Source of the DNA: Achatina immaculata | Taxonomy: Eukaryota > Mollusca > Gastropoda > Stylommatophora > Achatinidae | Length of the DNA stretch: 64,000 nt | Assembly: GCA_009760885.1 (NCBI GenBank) | Contig: CM019717.1 | Span: forward strand, 50,119,366-50,183,365 | Direction of reading: 5' to 3' | Shown: in pieces, positions 22,026-33,907 of the stretch | How the letters are laid out: every line of letters starts with the position of its first letter | Numbering within the stretch: position 1 is the stretch's first letter | The notes under the pieces: model-generated | The model's input: the letters and a program-made list of their open reading frames with translations, nothing else | The model's database searches: none | What the model was told of the DNA's origin: nothing | Translations under genes and position numbers: made by a program

Positions 22026-22506
22026 AACATGAACAGCACTGAAAAAAAAGTATGATGGTAAAACTGAAGAACAACAAGAATTTAGGAAAGTTACCTTGTC
22101 TAAGACTGGCCTATACTGTGCCTTCTCTTGACATGTACTGCGTAAAGAAAGAGGCGTTATTGATTATGTATGTTCTTAAGGTACGCCATCAGAGTCCAAG
22201 AAACTCTGTCACACTTAATGAAACAAAACGCTCTGCACTGCCTCACAGGAATCAGACACACTGTAAACATGAGCTGTTGTACGTCATCGAAATCTTGCTT
22301 TATCAATACTGGAGAAATAGTTGACCCTTCCCAAATCGCCAATTAAAACCAACTCAAGCTGTTTAATGAACTCCGGAAAATGCGTTTTTAACCAGGCACT
22401 TTTCGTGCTTATGTGTTTATTCGATCAACTGCAGTTTAGGATTTGAATTTCAATTACTCTCTTTATGACTCTTCTGTGTCTCACGGCAGTGTGCTTTTTT
22501 TTAGAT

Positions 22507-22712
22507 CAGTGATTCCCAACATGGAGTACACGTGCCCGTCGAGGTACGCGGCAGAGTGTTAGGGGTACACGAGAAGAAATTGGATAATTGCAGAAAAGAG
22601 ATTTTAAAAAAAAAACGTTAATAGTAACAAAAGTTTTGCTGATACGAAGGGATGCAATTTATATAAATAGACTGCTGAAGGGTACGAAGCGAAAGAAGGT
22701 TGGGAACCACTG
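22507..22712. mobile_element. hAT-like MITE (206 bp)
   Basis: Terminal inverted repeats cagtgattcccaac and gttgggaaccactg, typical of hAT elements. Flanking octamers ttttagat and atctagat agree at 6 of 8 positions, a decayed target duplication. No coding capacity. Confidence 0.85.
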
Positions 22713-23269
22713 ATCTAGATTCTTGAAGGATCCTTCCCGTCACCATTTTCATATTTTTATTAGCTATTACCCCCACCATTTTTTGCGTTTCCTTGTTGTG
22801 ATATCTCATTTAATTTTATGATTTTAGATTGGGAACTGATGAACTAAAACTTTAGATGTGGAAACAACATTAGTAACAATTCTGTGTAATTCAGGATTTT
22901 CCAGTTCCCATTTTTACAGCCAGACAGACCAGACCTGCCAGTCCATATCTAAAAACGAGAGAAAAAAGGCGAGGGTGTGCCTGACTACTTTCACAGAAGA
23001 TGCTTTTTCCTTGTCTTGCTGTTTCTCTAAAACTGAAATTCTGTTCTACAGCCGTCACCGACGATAAAGTAGCACAGGGATGGTGTCAGATGGGGAGATG
23101 TTTACGGTAGCTTGTTTGATATTCCTAAATAGACTCCAGAAGCAGGATTCTCGGCACTCTATCATCGTAACCAGGGTTATCATCGTAACCAGGGTGACTC
23201 CTGCTTCATTAGCCAGGCGGAATAAGCGCCATTAGCTTCATTGTAAAAATACGTCGACGAGTTGTGACT
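22713..23269. other. No recognised feature
   Basis: Contains a short direct repeat (atcgtaaccagggt, 23164 and 23182). No gene is recognised. Confidence 0.4.
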
Positions 23270-24712
23270 AGAGTCTTGCTCATACAGAGGCCCTAAGGAC
23301 TGTCATAGCCGGAGGTGGGGTGGAGGATACGCTCTCCACTCCAATTAAATATTTCCAAGGCGTGCGTCTCAAATAGCCACTGACAGTCAAGTCCAAATTC
23401 TGGCCTTCTCGCGGAGGAACTGTTCAAACTGACAGGAGAAGGGGCGAAGGCGAATATCTGGCGTCTGAAAGTAAGACGTTTCGGGTAGATGAGAGTCTTG
23501 TTTGGTAGCTCATCTGAGAGAAGGAAAACTCTGATTTAAAACCTGCTGCTGGTGAGATTCTTCAGCTGCCGTGCGTGGAGTGGGGCTCCTCCCGGCCAGT
23601 GAAGAAAGATGCGATTGAGGTTGCCGCGCGGGGCCACCGTGGAAAAGGTGAAAGAAAGGAATAAGTGAAGTAATCAGTAGTCTCGAGGTCAGGACTGCTC
23701 AAATCACGGCACCTCTGCTCTGGAGGTCGGACATTTAGAGAAGAATTTAAGTCGGCACTGATACCGGGCGAATTGCCTGAACCGGCTTAACCCGGGGATT
23801 AAGACACTGCTGGGGAGATTCTTCGGATACCGCGCGTGGAGTGAAACTCCTCCTGACCAATTAAGAAAATGCGAAAAAGCAATTAGGGTTTGCCGTGCAG
23901 CGCCGATGTGAAAAGGTGATGGAAAGGACAAAATGAAGCTTAATCGATATGTCCAGTAGGTATGTCTCACGGCGAGAGCTACTCGTACCACGGCACCTCT
24001 GCTCTAGAAGCCGGTCACGTCCGATATACACCCATGCTGGTGAAATATGCCTAAACCGGCTTAAAACATGGGTGAAACGTGATGGCTACTCATGTCACGG
24101 TACCTCCGCTCTAGAGGTCGGTCACGTCCTAAACACGCCCATACTGGGATAATACGCCTAAACCGGCTCAACCCAGGGGTGAAACTTACTAGTGGCGAGG
24201 ATTCGTCATCCTAGACAGAAGCTCCGTCCTGGTCACAACTAGGAAGGGTAGCGGCCACGACCACAAAATGCTGAAGTCGGAGATACTGGACCAATGCAGT
24301 CTAGACAGACAACCACCTTTCACCCGGCGGGGATGTGCTGATATCCAAAACACGTGGAGGTTTTCCGATGAGAAGGTCCAACACTAGGCTAGATGAGCAA
24401 CCACCTCTCACTCATCGGGGATGTGCTGATATCCAAACCACGCCGAGGTTTTCCGGTGAGAAAGTCTAACTCTAGATTAAACTGGTGCAATGAAAACCAC
24501 GGTGTCAAGCAATCCCGCTTCTGAGACCCACCAAGAATTCAGGCCCAAGCTTCACGATACACTGAACCTCTTGTGATCCTCTCGGGGATCTCTTGTGGGC
24601 CTCTCGGGGACCACAAAGGGACCACGGGAAACATCGAGGACTACAGGAGTAAATTCAGCAGGATCACGGGGCGATCTTGGTGGTAGAAGCGAACGAAGAA
24701 GAAGAAGAAGGT
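23270..24712 (+). mobile_element. GAA-tailed retroposon, long copy (~1.4 kb)
   Basis: GC-richer than its surroundings. The last ~570 bp match 50349-50984. Upstream it holds its own internal repeats: a block with gtgagattcttc..tgccgtgcgtggagtg..ctcct at about 23550 and again at about 23810, and cacggcacctctgctct(a/g)ga blocks near 23705, 23988 and 24096. Ends gtagaagcgaacgaagaaga. No long open frame, so it is probably the 5' end plus 3' end of a larger element, or a non-autonomous one. Confidence 0.65.
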
Positions 24713-24745
24713 CGTATAGTCATCGTATCTCTCGCCAGCGTAGAT

Positions 24746-25065
24746 CAGTCAGTCATTTGCATGTCCCTTTTGCGGAACTTTACCTCCCTAACAATTTTCC
24801 TGTATGCGTCTCGGTTTTAAGCACGTTGCCCTGCTGCTGATGCGTCAATTCGAAGATCATCAACGATGTCCTGCAGCCATCTTCTCCTTGGTCTTCCTCT
24901 CTTTTTTTCATCCATTATGTACCCTTCCAAGACTGTCTTCTCTAAATTATCATGACGTTTAATATGTCCAAAATATTTAAGTCAGCTCTGTTTAATCTTC
25001 CTTTCTAGACAGCCTTCTTCAATATTAAGTTCTTTTAGTATGGATATATTTGTTCTTTTTTTTTT
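24746..25065 (-). mobile_element. LINE 3' region, TGAA-tailed family
   Basis: The minus strand follows 9125-9450 of the plus-strand copy: NISILKELNIEEGCLERKIK-like, then the 3' end to gacatgcaaatgact. Stops throughout. Confidence 0.85.
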
Positions 25066-25392
25066 TTGATAAGCGTAGATACTAAATATTTACATTTAAC
25101 TCAGATAATACCGTACATATACAAAGTGTTATATTTCATCTCCTCCCTTTCAACCAGTGGGCGGTGAGAAGCTCACAAAGGGAAGTTGACGAAATAGGGA
25201 GTGATAGGGAGTATCTGAATCAACTAATCACAACAACAACAAAAATGTTGGGAGCACTGGGGATGTAGCCTGAGAGGCATGGGGACGACGGCCCGAAAAC
25301 GTTTGAGAACCTTTGCCCTAATCCGACATGTTCGATTTTTTTTTTCAGCTCCGGGCACGAAAGAAGCGTCTTCCAGAAAGAAAGCTGGCCGC

Positions 25393-25537
25393 ATGTCTGC
25401 CTTGTTTCTTTACGCTGTCCTGGAGAGCACTATGTATATCATGTCTGCCTTGTTTCTTTACACTGTCCTGGAGAGCACCATGTATATCATGTCTGCCTTG
25501 TTTCTTTACACTGTCCTGGAGAGCACCTTGTATATAT
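25393..25537. repeat. 48-bp minisatellite, three units
   Basis: Three copies of atgtctgccttgtttcttta followed by cactgtcctggagagcac and catgtatatc. All frames stay open because 48 is divisible by three, so the open frames across it are not evidence of a gene. Confidence 0.95.
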
Positions 25538-25689
25538 GTGGCTGTTGAGCGTGTAGATCTGTGGCTGGGAAATACTGGCCTGCTCATAAAGTTGTAAAGA
25601 GTAAAATAATGAATACATTCTCCACAACGTGGCGGCGAAAACACGAGCATTAATACCTCGCTTTGGTCCACGGTCATTTGGCTTTTTTA

Positions 25690-25800
25690 ATTATTCTCCC
25701 TCACGCCTGGACTCTGCCTTCTCTCTCTCTCCCCCGCATTGTCTTCTTCTTCTTCTCCCTCTCTCTGTCTCTCTCCCTCTCTCATCTCTCCGTTTCCATC
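25690..25800. repeat. CT-rich low-complexity tract
   Basis: Runs of ctctctctc and cttcttcttctc. Confidence 0.8.
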
Positions 25801-25829
25801 TCCTGCTTTTAATAAATAATCCTACAGGA

Positions 25830-25990
25830 ATTCACTGTGAGCATGCTGGTCAGAAGGGAGTGCGTGATGCAGTTTTACAAAAGAAAAGAGAAAGAAAGGA
25901 AATGATGAAAATTTAGCAGTAAGAGATAGAATAGTGCAAAAGTTATGACAAACAGCAACAGATATCAAATATTTCGACAAAAATGCCTTT
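25830..25990 (+). repeat. Dispersed repeat, distant copy 3
   Basis: Shares cagttttacaaaa, a GAAA-rich stretch and an ..atatttcgacaaaaatgcc end in the same order as copies 1 and 2. Weak similarity. Confidence 0.4.
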
Positions 25991-26044
25991 ATCGGTATAC
26001 TAGCACAAGGCGACTTCACCATAAGCAGGATTAAGTTTTTATAA

Positions 26045-26590
26045 AAGTCTCAATTGCCTTTATTATGTCTTAGGTCTCTTCCTTTATTCCTTAACAAATT
26101 TCCTCAGATCTCTGCCTTTATTTAAATTAGCTCAGATTTCTGCTGTTTTTCTTAATAAATCTCCCCAGATCTATGCCTTTATTTCTTAATACATTTCCTC
26201 GGATCTGTGCCCTTATTTCTTAGTAAATTTCCTCGGATCTGTGCCTTCGTTTCTTAACAGATTTCCTCATATCTCTGCCTTTATTTCTTAATAAATTAGC
26301 TCAGATCTATGCCTTTATTTATTAATAAATTAGCTCAGATCTGTGCCTTTATTTCTTAACAAATTTCCTCAGATCTCTGCTTTATTTCTTAACAAATCTC
26401 AAGTCTCTGCTTTATTTTCATAGCAAAATCTCAGATCTCTACGTTTGTTTCTTAACAAGTCGCAGGTCCCTCCTTTATTTCATAACAACTTCTAGGTCTC
26501 GGCCTTTATTTCCTAAGTCCATGTTTTTAATTCCTGAAAAGTCCTAAGTCCCTGCCTATATTTCCTAACAAGCTGTAGGTCTGTAGTTGA
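26045..26590. repeat. Degenerate ~33-bp tandem array
   Basis: About 16 imperfect units built on tttatttcttaataaatttc plus ctcagatctctgcc. Divergence grows towards the right end. Confidence 0.8.
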
Positions 26591-26992
26591 GGGAGGAGTA
26601 CAGAGAAATTTTTAGTGCAGAAAAAGGGGGCCACGAAAAGGAAAAGGTTGAGAAACCTTGTCAGCCAGCCAATTCACTTCTCCCGTGCTTATATTCTGTA
26701 AATGTGCCTTGCAGACAGGAAAGTTGCAGAATGCGTGATACGTACATCTGTGACATACAGATGGCTAAGGAGGTTGTTCCGTATGAACGTAAACCTTACC
26801 GAAATGTGGTTTGCCTTGTCTGTGTTTATCGTTTCTAACGGGGTGAGCTGTTTGCAGCATGTGTTATTTCAGGCGCAAGACGGGCCAATAGGCACAGAGC
26901 TGCTCTGTGGAGTGTTCTGAGAGTATTATATACTGAACATATACTTTCCGAAATGCAGGTGCAGTTTATGTTTTTTTTAAAATATTTTGTTG
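26591..26992. other. No recognised feature
   Basis: Contains a short piece resembling one hAT end (aggttgagaaaccttg, 26645). Nothing else. Confidence 0.4.
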
Positions 26993-26994
26993 TA

Positions 26995-27266
26995 CAGGCA
27001 GTCTTAGAATTACGAACGTCCTACTTACGTTCACCCTTAATACAGGCAGTCTTCATAAAAGCATGTTTAAAAATGCGAGTTACGTACAGTGGTTCGTAAT
27101 TTGAAAAGGCAAATGGCGGTCTATGGCGGTTCATCAGTTTTACAACATTGTTTTACAATATAACTGACGTTAGATGCGAACTATATCTAACTGCTCGACT
27201 TATATACAAATTCGACTTACGAACAAACTTATGAATGAAACTCGTTCGTAACGCGGAAACTGCCTG
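26995..27266. mobile_element. Tigger/mariner-like MITE (272 bp)
   Basis: Ends caggcagtcttagaattacg and, inverted, caggcagtttccgcgttacg, flanked by TA on both sides (26993-26994, 27267-27268). A second cag-gcagtcttcat start near 27042 suggests a nested or rearranged copy. No transposase. Confidence 0.75.
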
Positions 27267-27410
27267 TAATTTACATTTTTAGTCCTGAGAATATCTTTTG
27301 TTAGACCGAAAATGACTTTCTTGTTACTTATGATTTCTTGCCCATAAGAATATCTCGTATCTCGTATATTTTAACTCTATATCGCTTTCATTACTGACAA
27401 GGGAAAAAAA

Positions 27411-27636
27411 AACGCTGCATGCACCTTTTAATATCAGGATTGAAATAGTTAACGATTGGATGAATCAAATATAAGAAAGGGGCAAATAGTGGCTTGTCTG
27501 TGCTGTGTAGAATAACTGTAATAATAGAGAAGTGGCGGTGTTAACTAAAACATATCCTTCAAAAGATACATCAAAACGCTTTTTGTATAGGAGCAATGGT
27601 TGAGGCACAAAGATGTGGTACACAGTAACACGTTAT
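27411..27636 (+). repeat. Dispersed ~228-bp repeat, copy 1
   Basis: Nearly identical, in inverted orientation, to 33650-33876 (for example gttaacgattggatgaatca and aatagagaagtggcggtgtt). Class unknown. Confidence 0.85.
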
Positions 27637-28211
27637 TCTGATGCACTTCCTGTGGCATGCCATTTAGTAAGTTACTTTGATGGCTTTTTTTCTGGGATGC
27701 ACTGTGTTAGCCACTTATGTAACTGCCATACTCACGTTGTTTAGTTTTTTTATTCATTGCTGTGTTGGGTGTGGGGATGGGGAAGGAGAATAACGTTATA
27801 TAGTTGGGTTTTTTTTTGCGTGCAGGTGGGGAAATTTGTTTTAGTTTGTTTCGGGTATAAAATCCAGACTTAAGTTTTCAGATTTTAAGCCCTGAAAATA
27901 TGAATGCAGTGAAAGGATCGCATGAATTCTGCGTTATCGCTGATAATTGGTGTGAAAACAAATGTTGAAGAGTTTAGCGAAACAAAAGAGTGACAAAAAC
28001 ACTGCAGTGACCTGCTCACTCTCTCTCTCTCTTAAACACCACGTGGTGCTGCTAGATAATTGTACTACCTGGCGGTGGTGAGGGTTTTTAGATTAAAATC
28101 TTAGCCTGGACTAAAGGAACACCTTTTTTTTATCATGGTCGCCTTCCGTGCCAGATAAGTCTCTCTCTCTTTCTCTCTCTTTCTCTTTAGGGGTTGGGGG
28201 GGGGGGGTTAC
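27637..28211. other. No recognised feature
   Basis: Non-coding. Contains CT runs at 28018-28032 and 28160-28186. Confidence 0.4.
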
Positions 28212-28499
28212 CAGGGATGTCCAACTGGTGACCCACGAGATTTTTTTTTAGGCCGCCGAAGTTACTATGGAAATATAATTTGTGTGATTAAAATTAACAA
28301 AAACATGTGAAAACATTTTTAAAAGACATGAAAAGCTAATTAAAAAAAAAAAAACAGTCAGTTCACCTTTAAGTCACTTTTTCTCATTTTTATGTAAGTT
28401 GAAAACAGCGAGTTAATTTATATTCGGCCTGACACTCGGTGCCCCCCCCCCCTCCAATGCAGTTGTTTTCTTTGAGGTCGCTGATGTTGGACACCCCTA
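28212..28499. mobile_element. hAT-like MITE (288 bp)
   Basis: Ends cagggatgtccaac and gttggacacccct, a common hAT-type terminal sequence. Holds A and C homopolymers and no coding sequence. No target duplication is visible. Confidence 0.7.
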
Positions 28500-29034
28500 G
28501 AATTATACCATCTTTGTTCTGTTTTCTCTGTAGACCATCGGTATAGTCTGTCATGTTGTGTCAGATACCGTACCTGGATCGCATCTATTTCTCATTACTT
28601 GCACGAACTTCTAGAAAAAGTATTTGTGCGAAATCAAGAGTGGGTTGGGGAGAGGGGGGGGGGGGTGTGAAGGGCGGTAAGATAACATGCAGGACTAGGT
28701 ATTGCAAGAAGAAACCAGACTCCGGTAAATGAATCCAGATGATCCCATGCTTCGGGGGTTGATTACGTTTGTAATTCTTTTAATATTCTTGACTTTGTTG
28801 TATAATCTTTACGTTTTATAATCTTGCTAGCATGCTGGATTTCCTTGTTTGTGTTGTTCCCAGTTCACGGTTCTGTCAATGCGCTGCTACGTTAGTGGGC
28901 GATGTGTGGCATATAAATAGTTATATTTACATTTACTAGCGTCATGGGCATCACATCACTAGGATCAAGTGCGGTACTTCATTTTATTTATGCCTGTTCC
29001 GGAAAGCTGTTGTTGTAAAGCCGTGAAGGCTGAA
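28500..29034. other. No recognised feature
   Basis: Non-coding. A G10 run near 28660. Confidence 0.4.
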
Positions 29035-29370
29035 TGAATGAAGACGCTGTCCGATTTTGGGAGTCAGAGATCTGTAGCGGAAATGCAGGGCTGGGCGAAC
29101 CGTAGCAGATCAAGACCCTGTCCCATTTCTCCCTTGCCACCCCCGGTAACAGAACTAGCCTGGTTAGATGGGCAGAGATCGCCGTAATCCCTATGATGGC
29201 GGAGTCTGCTAAAGAAGTGTTGCATACCCCCCCCCCTGCTTTTTAGCTGCACTTAATGGCTGAATAAACAGCCGACTCAACACCTTCACCACAGCGATTG
29301 CAAAGCACATCAGCCTCGCATTTCTTGGGAGATGAAGGAAGAAGAAGAAGAAGAAAGAAGAAGAAGAAGG
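29035..29370 (+). mobile_element. Family S SINE-like repeat with long (GAA)n tail, copy 2
   Basis: Starts gaatgaagacgctgtccgat, follows the family S order and ends ..ttgggagatgaaggaagaag then (GAA)n to about 29369. This copy, with 19450-19775, fixes the orientation of the family: the GAA tail is the 3' end. Confidence 0.8.
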
Positions 29371-29564
29371 TTGGATTGAAAAGTATGTTTATTGTATAAG
29401 TGACTTGTTAAAAGTAAAGTTCATTAACGATTTTCGCTGAGCCTTTCACGACCTGCGATGATTGTTCCCGCCATGCTGGTTTCACGGGTCTTCCTCAGTA
29501 TCTGTTTCTGTGGATGGTTTGAGTTTCGAAATATTTAAGTAATGCCACTTTCTGTTTAAGAAGA

Positions 29565-29972
29565 CGGGTTTGAAGCCGGTAGATAACTGCTGTTGATAAA
29601 GATGGGTTTGAAGCCGGTAGATAACTGCTGTTGATAAAGATGGGTTTGAAGCCGGTAGATAACTGCTGTTGGTAAAGATGGGTTTGAAGCAGGTAGATAA
29701 CTGCTGTTGGTAAAGATGGGTTTGAAGCGGGTAGATAACTGTTGGTAAAGATGGGTTTGAAGCAGGTAGATAACTGCTGTTGGTAAAGATGGGTTTGAAG
29801 CCGGTAGATAACTGCTGTTGATAAAGATGGGTTTGAAGCAGGTAGATAACTGCTGTTGGTAAAGATGGGTTTGAAGCCGGTAGATAACTGCTGTTGATAA
29901 AGATGGGTTTGAAGCCGGTAGATAACTGCTGTTGGTAAAGATGGGTTTGAAGCCGGTAGATAACTGCTGTTG
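29565..29972. repeat. 38-bp minisatellite, about 11 units
   Basis: Units of gggtttgaagccggtagata followed by actgctgttgataaagat, with ccgg/caggt and gata/ggta variants alternating. One unit (about 29728) lacks 3 bp. Confidence 0.95.
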
Positions 29973-30522
29973 GTTTTTGCCGAGCGTCATCTTGCTGAAC
30001 ATGCTTCTCTCATGGCAGACTCTACCTGCTCTAAATATAAAATTGTTGCTTTACAAAAGCCTCCATTTACTCGCGCTTTACTGGCACCACGATAAGAAGA
30101 TCATGCCTTTAAAAAAAAAAATCTTTTTGATCAAAAGTTCACTCCCCGATCAGCACACGATATGCGCTATAGTCAACCCAGCTGTATAACTCTGGATGCG
30201 CAACACGGTCATCTGGCTCAGGAGTAGAGCGTTTGCCTGCAAGGCCAGATAGTACACTGCACTGCTGTCATTACGCTGAAGAGAAAAACTTAAATTCTAG
30301 ATTTCAGGTAAACATTAGCCTTATATACATGATTGCACAGTGGGTAACAGAAAGAAATGAGGGGCTTAATGAAGATTTATACACTCTCTGTTATCATCGT
30401 TTCGATGAGCTTCACGTTTTTGTCCCATCTCAGTGGAGCTGCGCACAGGACATTGTTTGCAGTCATTGCAGTGAAAGATGTTGAGGTACAGACCCGTACA
30501 AAGCTGAGCCAGATGGGAGATT

Positions 30523-30556
<34 letters not shown>

Positions 30557-30619
30557 CCCAATCCCGAACTGAAATACTCTTTACCAAAGGACTGTAACTT
30601 TGACTCTACCAAGGGCAGT
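29973..30619. other. No gene; tRNA-like A-box only
   Basis: tggctcaggagtagagc at 30213-30229 looks like a tRNA A-box with a following stem-like gcctgcaaggc, but no B-box follows. (GA)n at 30525-30553. Otherwise nothing. Confidence 0.35.
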
Positions 30620-30740
30620 CAGTCATATGCATGATCCTTGCGGAACTCTGCCCTGCCTCCGTAAGAGCTCTCCTGTAGGCCTCTTGGTTGTAAGCAAGAT
30701 GCCTGCTGCTGATGCATCCATTCGCAGATCACCAAGGGAA
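30620..30740 (-). mobile_element. LINE 3' end, TGAA-tailed family (short copy)
   Basis: Minus strand: DLRMDASAAG-like, NQEAYRRAL.., to tgcatatgactg. About 120 bp. Confidence 0.8.
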
Positions 30741-30774
30741 GTAGGTCCCTTAAAAATCGTAGACCCCAGCCAGC

Positions 30775-30850
30775 TCCCACCACCACGAGGACTGTAACGA
30801 TCAGTGCCCCGTTGTCCAGGCTGAACCTGTTACAGGTAGCACCAAGGGAG
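30775..30850 (-). mobile_element. Family S SINE-like fragment, copy 3
   Basis: Short internal piece (ccaccacgaggactgtaacg, gttacaggtagcaccaaggg) of family S in the orientation of 37570-37890. Confidence 0.6.
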
Positions 30851-31893
30851 TGAGGGCATCATTGAGTATAACCCATAATAAAATCACTAGAACTGATACA
30901 TCGAAGGAACGTGAAAGTGTTGACACTGAAATTGCAGATATAAACCCATAGATGGTAATAATACGGAGAATATACTTACCTCGATACGCGCACCAGATGA
31001 TGTTATCATCGGAAACTCGTTCGCTTAATGCCATCTCACCACCCCCCCACCCCCAAATTATTTTCTATGTGCCACAGTTTTCATCTCCAATTATCCCCGA
31101 ACCAAATGCCGCCAACGATGTGAAGAACATTAGCTTGCACAATGGCTTCTGCGTTTTCTTTCCCGCGTGTACAATTTAAAACAAGTGCCAGCTGTTTTGT
31201 TGTCGGCTCCAGCCTAGTTCTGATTCGAATGTGCTCCAGTTTTCTTTGTAGCCAGAATCCCTGATTAGTTTCTGACAGAAAATTTCCATCTTTTCACCAG
31301 TGTTCACAATCGTACATATTCTTCTTCTTCTTCTTCTTCTTCTTGTGCATCTAGAATAGCCTGACACTTTAATTTATCGAAGACGCGAGATCGAATGCAA
31401 GAGCAATAAAACCTATCCTCAATCTTCTCTTTCTCATTACCCCTTCCGGTCCCTCCGCCCTCTTCACCTCTTCCCATCTCTCTCTCTCTCTCTCTCTCAT
31501 ACACACATACTCTTAATTCTCTAGTTTGCTTTAATTAAGCGCCTGTCTGTCCTTTAAGCCTCTGAAATGAAAACAACGTCCGGCACTCATCCAGCCGACC
31601 TTTAAATCGCGCACCCCCTCCCCCCCCTTTTCAACACCCCAATGCTAGCGGGGATTGGTAGGTGAGATCCCTGTCTCTTTCACAACAGTTTACAATACAC
31701 GTTTGATGGTGGGAGGAAGTCGAACAGTGGGTGACATTTATTTCTGTCTCTTCACTGCCCGTAACAGCAGCGGGGAGAAAAAGTGTACGCACGAATGATT
31801 TATCTTTGATCACCGGATAGCTGAGATTCTTTGCTGTATGAAATCAAGATACAAACTTAGCAAATAGGAAATAACAAGGCTTGCTCGCACTTT
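30851..31893. other. No gene; (TTC)n at 31321-31344
   Basis: Non-coding. Microsatellites (TTC)8 and (CT)n at 31477-31499. Confidence 0.45.
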
Positions 31894-32620
31894 AGTTGGT
31901 TGGTTTGTTGGTTGGTTGGCTGGCTGATTGGTTGGTTTGTTGGTTGGCTGGCTGGCTGTTTGGTTTGTTGGTTGGCTGGCTGGTTGGTCGACTTGTTGGT
32001 GTGTTGGTTGGTTGATTGGCTGGCTGGCTTGTTGGTTTTTTGACTGGCTGGGTGGTTGGTTGCTTTGTTTGTTTGTTGGTTGGTTGGCAGGCTGGCTGGC
32101 TGGCTGGTCGGTTTGTTGGTTGGTTGGTTTGTTGGTTGGTTTGTTTGTTTTTTTTGTTTGTTTGTTGAATGGCTGGCTGGTCGGTTGGTTGGCTGGCTGG
32201 TTGAATGGCTGACTGGTCGATTGATTGGTTTGTTGCTTGGTTGGTTTGTTGGCTGGCTGGTTGGTTGGTTTGTTGGCTGGTTGGTTGGTTTGCTGGCTGG
32301 TTGGTTGGTGTGTTGTTTGACTGGCTGGTTGGTTGTTTGGTTGGCTGGTTGGTTGGTTTGTTGGCTACCTGGCTGGTCGGTTGGTTGGTTAGTTTGTTGG
32401 CTGGCTGACTGGTTGCTTGTTTGGCTGGTTGATTGATTGGTTGGTTGACTGGCTGGCTGGCTTGTCGGTTGGTTGGTTTGTTGGCTGGCTGATCGGGTGG
32501 TTTGTTGGGTGGTTGGTTGGTTGGTCGGTTGGTTGGTTGGCTGGCTAGGTGGTTGGTTGGTTGGTTGGTTGGTTGGGTGGTTTGGTTGGTTGGGTGGGTG
32601 GTTGGATGGATGGATGGATA
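31894..32620. repeat. ~730-bp TTGG/GGCT tetranucleotide-derived array
   Basis: Almost pure mixture of ggtt, ggct and tgtt units on the plus strand, ending in (GGAT)n. Long apparent proteins made of Trp, Leu, Val and Gly are artefacts. The strand asymmetry (G+T against A+C) is extreme. Confidence 0.95.
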
Positions 32621-33649
32621 ATATTTATGTCTGAATGTAAGAGTAGACGTGAAAGAGAAGTAGTCAGTAGATTATGATGCCCACATTTGTACCGTTCTTG
32701 AAAACACAATAATCGTGTCGGATAAAGAGGGGGTTGGAAGTTGTTGAAGTGCCAGCCTAGACCCAAAGAGTAGGCCTGTCCATGAACTCCGCTTCTGTAA
32801 CAAATACATTGTGCCCTTATTGATCAAACAAGAAACATAACAGATATTTCTTCGAAGCTGCACATGCGCACACAAAAATAATGCACGGCACGACATTTTA
32901 TATGCCGTGCAAAAAAAAAAAAAAATGTTACTTTTATTTTCCAGCTTCACTGTGTTATTCTGTTTTATTGGCAACGCTGAAAAAAATAGTGCTACATGAG
33001 TTTGTTTTCCGAATATCTTTAAATTATATTTTGTAATTTAACGTCACGAGACGCACATTTGCACGCAGAATTGTTATCAGAATATATTCGCACAGGGGTT
33101 GAACGTTTTGCACATGAACTGCAAAACCTTGGAGGTAACGGCTGTTTCTATGGGATGCGGTCTTGTTCGGCGCGCATACGCTGTCTCTGATAACCATGCG
33201 CGGATTTCTGTCTTAGTCGTCATTGCTTCAGTCGGTAAGTTAACGTTTAAGCATATTGATTTTTTTTTTTTTAAAAAATAGCAGCTTTTCAGTCATTTCA
33301 TTCGCAACTGATGTTATTTTTAACTTGTAAAAAGGGGTGTGGAATGGGTACGTCTAACCAGTGACCCCTCCCCCCTACCTCTGTAGCTTTTCCTCTGTCC
33401 CATACATTAGATCCGATTCTTCCACATAAAATACATTTCTTCTGACTTTAGAACAGAATTGTTTATAATTCTCCTATTTTTTTAAACTCTCTAGTTTCAC
33501 AGAAAAAAAATGCTTTTGATTCTTCGAGTGATTTATTTTTCTACTCTCCTAATTAAATAGTATATTTCTTCTAATTTTAGCTGCACATAAAATTGCGTCT
33601 AATTATTTTGTGAGTCCTCAGTTTTCTACTTAACAATACAATATATAAA
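32621..33649. other. No recognised feature
   Basis: Non-coding. Near 33335-33380 a piece resembles one end of the hAT MITE at 28212 (aaccagtgacccctc). Confidence 0.4.
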
Positions 33650-33876
33650 TAACGTGTTACTGTGTACCACATCTTTGTGCCTCAACCATTGCTCCTATAC
33701 AAAAAAAGCGTTTTGATGTATCTTTTGAAAGATATGCTTTAGTTAACACCGCCACTTCTCTATTATTATAGTTATTCTACACAGCACAGACAAGCCACTA
33801 TTTGCCTCTTTCTTATATTTGATTCATCCAATCGTTAACTATTTCAGTCCTGATATTAAAAGGTGCTTGTAGCGTT
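33650..33876 (-). repeat. Dispersed ~228-bp repeat, copy 2
   Basis: Inverted match of 27411-27636. Followed by (TA)n at 33881-33907. Confidence 0.85.
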
Positions 33877-33907
33877 TCTTCATATATATATATATATATA
33901 TATATAT

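Noticed and set aside
29565..29972. Regular 38-bp direct repeats (and 30-bp repeats at 7946-8126) as a possible CRISPR array
   Set aside because: Units are contiguous, with no unique spacers, no leader and no cas genes, in eukaryotic DNA. They are minisatellites.
30206..30250. tRNA gene (A-box and anticodon-like stem)
   Set aside because: No T-arm/B-box and no acceptor stem pairing. At most a SINE or tRNA relic.
31928..32436. Trp/Gly/Leu-rich 'membrane protein' frames
   Set aside because: All three frames are open because the DNA is a TTGG/GGCT array.
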